Origin: SIG653 sp964509125
Lineage (GTDB): Bacteria > Bacillota > Clostridia > Oscillospirales > CAG-382
NCBI GenBank assembly: GCA_964509125.1
Contig: CAZDVZ010000001.1
Coordinates: forward strand, 1-64,000
Direction of reading: 5' to 3'
DNA: 64,000 nucleotides
Part shown: one piece after another, positions 58,461 through 64,000 of the stretch
How the letters are laid out: each line of letters starts with the position of its first letter
Numbering within the stretch: the first letter of the stretch is position 1
The notes under the pieces: generated by a model
Database searches by the model: none
What the model was told of the DNA's origin: nothing
What the model saw: only the letters and a program-made list of their open reading frames with translations
Translations under genes and position numbers: made by a program

Positions 58461-60524
58461 TTATTGATCATATTTTTCAGACACGCGGTAATACTGTACA
58501 ATATTATATTCGTTGAGAATTTTCGTATACGGACTTTTTTCTCCCGTTCGATACCATTTCCCGTCCTTGCCCTTGTATCCAAATGAGCTTATAATAGGGA
58601 TCTCTGCCTTTACAGCGTCCAAATACAAATGAAAATCGGTTTTGGGCGCGCCGCACACTTCTAAAAGCTCGTTTGAAAGATAATTAAGGCTCATATCCTC
58701 GTTTTTTTCTTCTATATCATAATTCGCCCAAATAAAATACGGAGTTGAATGAATGTCAGCATTTCGTTCCGTACTAAGACTACCCAATTCTGATCCTAAA
58801 AGAGTTTCCGAAAAAGACGGGATGTGTGGATAATGGTCGCCGTAAAATACTACAACCACATCGTCATCCACAGAAGAGAAGTAAGAAATCAATTTTTCCA
58901 ATGCCTTATCCGTCTCGTAAATCGAAGATAAATACGATTGTGCCTCATTGTTATCTATACCGTCTATGGTAATTTGATAATCAGTTATTCTATACGGAGA
59001 ATGGTTTTGCATAGTTGTAGCAAAAAGGAACATCGGGTCATCGCCATCTCTGTTTTCGTACAGTGAAATTATCTCATTAAAAACAGTTTTATCGGAAATT
59101 TTGGCGTTGATATATTCAGGAATTTTTCCACCGCTTTTAAAGTAGGATGAATAATATTTTTTATCAAACCCCATATATTCGTAAGCCTCTCCCAAGTCCC
59201 ATACTCCGGGGGAACATCCTGCCAACGCTACAGTGCTGTAACCCCTATTTTTAAAATAGTTCACAAGAGAATCTTGGGGCGTTTTCACATACTGTGTGTA
59301 TGCTGCCGATCCCATGGGATAGAAATGCATTGTGTTTCCTGTGAGAAATTCGAATTCCGAGTTACAAGAATAGCCTCCGTAAGCAGAAACCGTAACATAC
59401 CCTTTAATCGTATTTTCTTTAAGACTATTGTAAAATGGCATATAATCCTTGTTTGTTTTCAAATTACCCAACTTTGAAAAATCGGCAAACGACTCATCCA
59501 TAATGGCAATTACAGTAGGCTTTTTGGTACCTGTTTCTTCCTCCGCTTTATAGTTTGACAAAATTTCGAGAGCTTTTTCCTCCGAATAACCATCCGGCTC
59601 GGTGGTTGTGGAATTTATAACATCCATGCAAAAGAAAAGGACATTACCCACTTCCATATATGTGCTCTTATCTTCATAACCGGAATAGTTAAGCTTTATT
59701 ATTCTTTTTTCCACCCCATAATCAAAAAGCCTGGCGTTGAAAGCGGTAAACAAAACGGAAAGGCACAAGAAACCTACGCCAAATCCAATTCTGATTTTTC
59801 CTTTAGGAGTTTCGATTTTTGTAAAGATCAGAATAAGAACGCATAACGTAAAATACAAGATCGCAAAGGCGAGAACTTGAGGCCCAACACCCGAAAAGAC
59901 AGAATACTCCGATGATATCTCCACAGCAGACTGCAAGTTATTTATGTCGGACGCTCTGATGGGTGCGCCCCTGAAAGCATAAACAAAATATTGAAGAATT
60001 CCGTAAAATACGCAAACAAAAGTTATAAATCCATAATAGATTTTATGCGACAATGCCCTTTTAAACAAAAATGATCCGGGAAGATAAAGCAAATACACAA
60101 ACAAAGGCGCAACTATCATGAAAGCGATATTTTCTTTTAAAGGATTCGCTGCCATGGTAGATTCTGTAAAAACGTAAGAGCTTACAGCAAACAGTATTCC
60201 AAGTCCCCATCCTGTACACCTCGGCTTACGTTTTTTCACTATTCCTATTACCGGAAGCGCAATGCTTATTACACAAATTAAAACAACTTTGGCTATCATC
60301 CAATTTATGCTTTTGGGATCATTTAAAATTTTCTCTTTATTTTCAAAAAGCGATTTATTTATATCATTAGCGCCAATCATAAGTGCGACGAACGGCAAGT
60401 AATACAATATAACAGTATCTGCTTTTTCCCAAAGCCACAAAATCGCAACTTTTATTTTCTTCGTTAAGCGGGAAGATAAAAGCTTATTCGACACGTTATT
60501 TATAAATTCCTTTATTTTTGTCAT
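58461..60524 (-). CDS. LtaS-like lipoteichoic acid synthase / phosphoglycerol transferase
   Basis: A 687-residue membrane enzyme: about seven hydrophobic segments in residues 35-300, then an extracellular sulfatase-fold domain. Domain landmarks are TVIAIMDESFADFSKLG (metal Glu), the nucleophile region AYGGYSCNSEFEFLTGNTMH, VALAGCSPGVWDLG, FATTMQNHSPY (His) and VVFYGDHYPHIPSF (Asp-His pair). Relatives have GGGT-x-N-[ST]-E-[FY]; here the nucleophile Thr is replaced by Ser. More than one LtaS-type enzyme is usual in these bacteria, with roles in LTA or other glycerol-phosphate polymer synthesis. Its start overlaps the upstream GHL10 stop by four bases. Confidence 0.87.
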   Translation of the reverse strand: MTKIKEFINNVSNKLLSSRLTKKIKVAILWLWEKADTVILYYLPFVALMIGANDINKSLFENKEKILNDPKSINWMIAKVVLICVISIALPVIGIVKKRKPRCTGWGLGILFAVSSYVFTESTMAANPLKENIAFMIVAPLFVYLLYLPGSFLFKRALSHKIYYGFITFVCVFYGILQYFVYAFRGAPIRASDINNLQSAVEISSEYSVFSGVGPQVLAFAILYFTLCVLILIFTKIETPKGKIRIGFGVGFLCLSVLFTAFNARLFDYGVEKRIIKLNYSGYEDKSTYMEVGNVLFFCMDVINSTTTEPDGYSEEKALEILSNYKAEEETGTKKPTVIAIMDESFADFSKLGNLKTNKDYMPFYNSLKENTIKGYVTVSAYGGYSCNSEFEFLTGNTMHFYPMGSAAYTQYVKTPQDSLVNYFKNRGYSTVALAGCSPGVWDLGEAYEYMGFDKKYYSSYFKSGGKIPEYINAKISDKTVFNEIISLYENRDGDDPMFLFATTMQNHSPYRITDYQITIDGIDNNEAQSYLSSIYETDKALEKLISYFSSVDDDVVVVFYGDHYPHIPSFSETLLGSELGSLSTERNADIHSTPYFIWANYDIEEKNEDMSLNYLSNELLEVCGAPKTDFHLYLDAVKAEIPIISSFGYKGKDGKWYRTGEKSPYTKILNEYNIVQYYRVSEKYDQ

Positions 60525-62038
60525 TGCATAACCCTTCCGTTAATTATGTGTATAAGATAATCCTTACAGTTTTCAAGCTCTTCCACCGTTTCATATGCCG
60601 GTTTTCCTGTTAGCGGGTCAAACAAATATTTATAACAAAACATAGCATAGCCCGAATAATTTTCTTGTGTCAAAGAATATTCAAAGCATCGTTTCAAAAC
60701 ATCTTTGTTTTCAATCCATTCCCGCTGACCCGTACCTGCGTTTTTATCTATTGTTCCGTTATAGCCCATAATGGCTTTTCCGAGAGACATACCCGCCATA
60801 AATCTTATATTTGGGTTTGTTGTTATCTCTGACCACCGCTCATAAGTTGCCGAAAAACTCCAATTTTGGTGTTCCATTCCAAAATAGATCTGTGGCATAA
60901 TATAATCCACATAGCCGTCTTCAGAAAGCCACGTTTTCACATCAGCATAATAACTCGTCTCCATGGAATTAAGGTTTCCCGCAGGTGATATGCCAAAAAT
61001 AACATTATCGTTTTCTGCTTTGATTGCAGAATATATGCCCGACACCAACGAGTTGAGATTTTGATATCTAAAGTCCCTAAGGGTTAAAGCGGGCTGCTTA
61101 CGCCTGGCATAAGCATATTCTTTGTTGTCAAACTCTCTTACTTCCCCAAAATAAAAATAATCGTCCATATGAATGCCGTCCACATCATAATTTCTCACGA
61201 TTTCGGCGGCACCTTCTATAATTAAGTCTCTCACTTCTTCGTAAGCAATGTTCAGGTAATATAAATCGTTATAATCAAACAAGTATCTTTCCCATTCATC
61301 GCCCTTTTCGGCTTTTGCCCACGCGCTTGTAAAGTATATATCGCTGATTTTAGACATATCCTCCGGCGTCATCCCCCTCATGGGATTTATCCATGCCTGA
61401 AAGCTGAGCCCTTTTTTATGAGCGAGATCTATCATAATCTCAATGGGATCATATTTGCCAAAATCCCCATAGCTTCCCGTTACATAATGAGACCACGGGT
61501 AATATGCCGAAGGATAAAAACTATCTGCTCCGGGGCGCACCTGAACTATCACTGTATTAAATCCGAGAGATTTTAAATTTTCATACGCTTTAGACACATA
61601 AATTCTAAATTCCGATACGCTTCTTTGTGACGATCCTTCGCAATAGACCGACGTAAAATCATATTGCGATATCCATACAGCTTTCATAACATCATAATTA
61701 AGCGGTAAATAATCACTATTTGCACCAACGTCCTTAAATCCGCGACGCCAAAGTACGTCATCATATGCCGAAACCGTTAAAAAACGCTCATATCCTTCCT
61801 GATCTTCATACTCATTCATTGTATCCAAGTCGGTACTTCCGTTTTGAAATTCATCTTCGGCGGAAATTGACAAATCTCCCGTTGACGGATCTTCATCGTT
61901 TCTTTCGGAAAGATTTTTCCCATCTTCCAATTTTTCAAAATTTTCATCTCCGTCAGACGTCCCATCAAAAGATGAGCAAGAAAATAAATTAAGCAAAAAA
62001 AATATCATCAGCGCGGTAGATATTATACGTCTTGACAT
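60521..62038 (-). CDS. GHL10-family (DUF187) glycosidase lipoprotein, copy A
   Basis: A 505-residue lipoprotein (lipobox LFSCSS) with an acidic Ser/Thr-rich spacer (about 25-100) and a GHL10 TIM-barrel (about 125-490): MKAVWISQYDF, FNTVIVQVRPGADSFYPSAY, LSFQAWINPMRGM, VDGIHMDDYFYFGE (likely catalytic Asp region), FGISPAGNLNS and DYIMPQIYFGMEHQNW. Related E. coli YngK/DigH-type enzymes cut denuded peptidoglycan glycans; that activity is plausible here. It is a close tandem paralogue of the next gene and is coupled to the LtaS-like gene. Confidence 0.87.
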   Translation of the reverse strand: MSRRIISTALMIFFLLNLFSCSSFDGTSDGDENFEKLEDGKNLSERNDEDPSTGDLSISAEDEFQNGSTDLDTMNEYEDQEGYERFLTVSAYDDVLWRRGFKDVGANSDYLPLNYDVMKAVWISQYDFTSVYCEGSSQRSVSEFRIYVSKAYENLKSLGFNTVIVQVRPGADSFYPSAYYPWSHYVTGSYGDFGKYDPIEIMIDLAHKKGLSFQAWINPMRGMTPEDMSKISDIYFTSAWAKAEKGDEWERYLFDYNDLYYLNIAYEEVRDLIIEGAAEIVRNYDVDGIHMDDYFYFGEVREFDNKEYAYARRKQPALTLRDFRYQNLNSLVSGIYSAIKAENDNVIFGISPAGNLNSMETSYYADVKTWLSEDGYVDYIMPQIYFGMEHQNWSFSATYERWSEITTNPNIRFMAGMSLGKAIMGYNGTIDKNAGTGQREWIENKDVLKRCFEYSLTQENYSGYAMFCYKYLFDPLTGKPAYETVEELENCKDYLIHIINGRVMQ

Positions 62039-62054
62039 ATTTCCCCCAACTAAA

Positions 62055-62088
62055 CATACACCTCCCTCGGTATCGGGGAAGGTGTATG
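62055..62088 (-). terminator. Hairpin between the two GHL10 genes
   Basis: CATACACCT (62055-62063) and AGGTGTATG (62080-62088) form a 9-bp stem extended by inner CCC/GGG pairing. It has little U-run, so it may terminate copy B transcripts partially or protect mRNA ends. Confidence 0.55.
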
Positions 62089-62103
62089 TACCGAAAAATA
62101 ATA

Positions 62104-63606
62104 TTAATACTTAATTACTTCACCTTTAATGAGAGTGGTGAAATATGCTTTACAGTTTGCAACCTCTTCTGCAGTTGCCGCGTTGGGTTCACCTGTAAGA
62201 GGATCAAACATATAGCTGTATGCGAAAACAGCAAAACCACCATAATTTGATTGTTTTACAGAATATTCAAAGCATTTTTTGAATACGTCTTTATTTTTTG
62301 TCCATTCATCAGCGCCTGTACCGGCATACGGGTCATTTCCGGAGACTGCTTTGCCTAAAGACATACCCGCCATGAATTTTATGTTGGGGTTTGTTGTAAC
62401 TTTAGACCATTCTTGGTATGTATATGGGAAGCTCCATGTCTGATGTTCCATACCAAAATAGATCTGAGGCATGATATAGTCAACATATCCATCCTGAGAA
62501 AGCCATGTTTCTACATCTGCATAATATTTATTATACATTTGTGTAATGTTACCTGCGGGAGAAATGCCGAAAATAACATTTTTGTTTTCTTCTTTTATCG
62601 CGGAGTAAATTCCCGATACTAAATTATTAAGGTTATCGTATCTGAATTTTTGAAGTGTAAGAGTTGCATTTTTCCTCTTTGCTGCATTAAACTCCGTAAT
62701 ATCAAAATCAGGTTCTTCGCCCCAGTAGAAATAGTCATCCATATGCACGCCGTCAACATCGTAATTACGTACGATCTCGGCAGCAGCGTTAATGATATGT
62801 TCGCGTACATCTTCATGAGCAACATTCAAATAATTAAGTCCGTTATACTCATAAAGATAAGTTTTATACTTCATCTTGGATTTCCAAGATTTAATCGTAT
62901 AAGCATCATCAATCTTATTGATGTTTGCCGTAGACATTCCTCTCATGGGGTTGATCCAAGCTTGGAAGCTAAGATTTTTCTCATGAGCAAGCTCTATCAT
63001 GATCTCCAAGGGATCATATTTCGCAGAGTTTCCATAACTACCTACAACGTAATGAGACCAGGGATAATATGCAGAAGGATAAAAGCTATCCGCATTGGGA
63101 CGAACCTGAACGATTACAGTGTTAAATCCCAAAGAAACAAGGTTATCATATGCTTTTTCAACATATTTTTTAAATTGAGCCTTCATACGCTGCGCGTTGT
63201 TTGAGCAATAAACAGAATTAAAGTCAAACTGGGAGATCCAAACAGCCTTCATTTTATCATAGTTAAGAGGAACATAATCGCTGTTTGCGCCTTTGTCTTT
63301 AAAGCCTCTTTCCTCAAGAACTTTGTCCGTCTTAGAAGCTTCAAGGAAGAGCTCATAGCCCTCTTGGTCCACATATTCACCACCGGATGTATCGTCGGTA
63401 GAAACGTCATCCTCAGAAACGGCATCAGAAACATCATCCGTAGAGGACGTGTTATCAGTATCCGCTTCGGAATTTTCACTCGATGATGCGGACGAATCGG
63501 TTGCGCTTTCATTTGCTCCGGAGCTTCTATCGGTATCACCGCCGCAAGCACACATTCCGCATACCATGATGCCACAAAGCAACATAGATATAATCTTTTT
63601 AATCAT
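62104..63606 (-). CDS. GHL10-family (DUF187) glycosidase lipoprotein, copy B
   Basis: The 500-residue product has lipobox MCACGG and a Ser/Asp/Thr-rich spacer (about 25-85). Its GHL10 barrel is clearly homologous to copy A throughout: MKAVWISQFDFNSVYC, FNTVIVQVRPNADSFYPSAY, LSFQAWINPMRGM, VDGVHMDDYFYWGE, FGISPAGNITQ, DYIMPQIYFGMEHQTW. The spacers have diverged, the barrels much less. AGGAGGG lies before the ATG, 34 bp after mscL, so mscL, both glycosidases and the LtaS-like gene form one minus-strand unit. Confidence 0.88.
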   Translation of the reverse strand: MIKKIISMLLCGIMVCGMCACGGDTDRSSGANESATDSSASSSENSEADTDNTSSTDDVSDAVSEDDVSTDDTSGGEYVDQEGYELFLEASKTDKVLEERGFKDKGANSDYVPLNYDKMKAVWISQFDFNSVYCSNNAQRMKAQFKKYVEKAYDNLVSLGFNTVIVQVRPNADSFYPSAYYPWSHYVVGSYGNSAKYDPLEIMIELAHEKNLSFQAWINPMRGMSTANINKIDDAYTIKSWKSKMKYKTYLYEYNGLNYLNVAHEDVREHIINAAAEIVRNYDVDGVHMDDYFYWGEEPDFDITEFNAAKRKNATLTLQKFRYDNLNNLVSGIYSAIKEENKNVIFGISPAGNITQMYNKYYADVETWLSQDGYVDYIMPQIYFGMEHQTWSFPYTYQEWSKVTTNPNIKFMAGMSLGKAVSGNDPYAGTGADEWTKNKDVFKKCFEYSVKQSNYGGFAVFAYSYMFDPLTGEPNAATAEEVANCKAYFTTLIKGEVIKY

Positions 63607-63640
63607 TTTTCCCTCCTGAAAATATGTATATTACTAATCT

Positions 63641-64000
63641 TTAATTCTTATTATTTTTGTCCTCTTTGAGAATTGCAAGTATTTCTTGCAAAGCTGCAGC
63701 GGAAGTTTCCTCCGGCGAAGGTTGTGCCGATGCAACAGCAACGGCTTCTCCTGTTTCTCCTGTTTCTTCTTTTTCTTGTTTTTTTCTTGCTTCTTCTGCT
63801 TTGGATTTAATGCCCATAACTACCTTCAAAGCGCAGAAAAGACAAAATGCCACTATTATAAAGTCGATAATACTTTTGAGGAACAATCCGTATTGAACGG
63901 CAACCTCAGGAACCGCGTAAGTTATGCCATCCTCTGCCAATTTACCCTCTTTAATTATCCACTTCGCATCTGCGAGAGAAGACGTGTTAATAGCAAGTCC
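63641..64000 (-). CDS. mscL: Large-conductance mechanosensitive channel, C-terminal part (runs off the right edge)
   Basis: A pentameric membrane valve that releases solutes on hypo-osmotic shock. The 119 codons present include GLAINTSSLADAKWIIKEG (periplasmic loop), YGLFLKSIIDFIIVAFCLFC (second transmembrane helix), the basic KSKAEEARKKQEK and the C-terminal helix LQEILAILKED. Between them lies a non-conserved Gly/Ala/Glu insertion (about 30 residues, ETGETGEAVAVASAQPSPEE). The first transmembrane helix lies beyond the window. The codon phase runs through 64000 without a stop. Confidence 0.93.
   Translation of the reverse strand, partial: GLAINTSSLADAKWIIKEGKLAEDGITYAVPEVAVQYGLFLKSIIDFIIVAFCLFCALKVVMGIKSKAEEARKKQEKEETGETGEAVAVASAQPSPEETSAAALQEILAILKEDKNNKN

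Overview
The window reads as a chromosomal segment of a low-G+C, spore-forming, Gram-positive anaerobe of the class Clostridia, most like the gut Oscillospiraceae/Ruminococcaceae. The grounds are AT-rich DNA (about 40% G+C by eye), consensus TTGACA/TATAAT promoters and strong AGGAGG ribosome sites, sporulation genes (spoIIR, a CotF-type coat protein, an FtsK/SpoIIIE translocase), AddAB, a class D-like sortase, an LTA-synthase-like enzyme, a C. thermocellum-style dockerin and many lipoproteins. This assignment is inference. No phage, IS element, CRISPR array or rRNA was seen, and one tRNA gene is present.

Layout. 1-2.9 kb: a minus-strand operon ung-maf-DUF368-serS (serS runs off the left edge). 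3-9.3 kb: surface proteins, including a 1127-residue dockerin/BspA-LRR protein and a discoidin-like anchored protein. 9.3-13.5 kb: a metallo-beta-lactamase-fold hydrolase, two small coat-type genes, and a cysteine desulfurase followed by a fused ABC permease/ATPase. 13.7-16.9 kb: rny-ymdB-yajC, closed by a canonical terminator. 17.3-21.2 kb: a second discoidin-like surface protein with a perfect 24-bp minisatellite, then pgk-tpiA. 21.3-29.6 kb: a solute-binding lipoprotein, an RNase II/R homologue, secG, a DacF homologue, ribF and a nucleotidyltransferase/phosphomannomutase fusion. 29.7-46.5 kb: a small membrane-anchored protein, then a ten-gene plus-strand cluster (sortase, membrane protein, ispE, spoIIR, addB, addA, nagZ, ftsK, lipoprotein, uppP). 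46.7-49.1 kb: Cu/Zn-type SOD, tRNA-Leu(GAG), a queuosine-precursor-transporter homologue and an SDR. 49.1-58.3 kb: a ten-gene minus-strand operon carrying the whole glucuronate-to-KDPG route (uxaC, uxuB-type SDR, uxuA, kdgK, eda) plus two Gfo/Idh/MocA dehydrogenases, two TIM-barrel isomerases and a SLOG protein. 58.4-64 kb: mscL, two tandem GHL10 glycosidase lipoproteins and an LtaS-like enzyme.

The most unusual signal is a 7-kb stretch (22.7-29.6 kb) in which three recognisable enzymes have lost their catalytic motifs while keeping intact reading frames and flanking fold motifs. They are an RNase II/R homologue without the active-site aspartates, sitting in the usual secG-rnr position; a DacF-type penicillin-binding protein with AxxK for SxxK and CAG for KTG; and a sugar nucleotidyltransferase whose fused phosphomannomutase half lacks the Ser loop, metal loop and phosphate loop. 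They look like pseudoenzymes rather than pseudogenes. Other points worth attention are the SecG with a long acidic outside tail, the Ser-for-Thr nucleophile in the LtaS-like enzyme, the single-chain ABC permease/ATPase next to a cysteine desulfurase, and the large accessory complement of the hexuronate operon.

Three functional themes recur: cell envelope (sortase, LTA synthase-like enzyme, NagZ, UppP, DUF368 lipid-carrier translocase, DacF-like protein, surface proteins), protein export (SecG, YajC), and host or plant glycan use (dockerin, GHL10, hexuronates).
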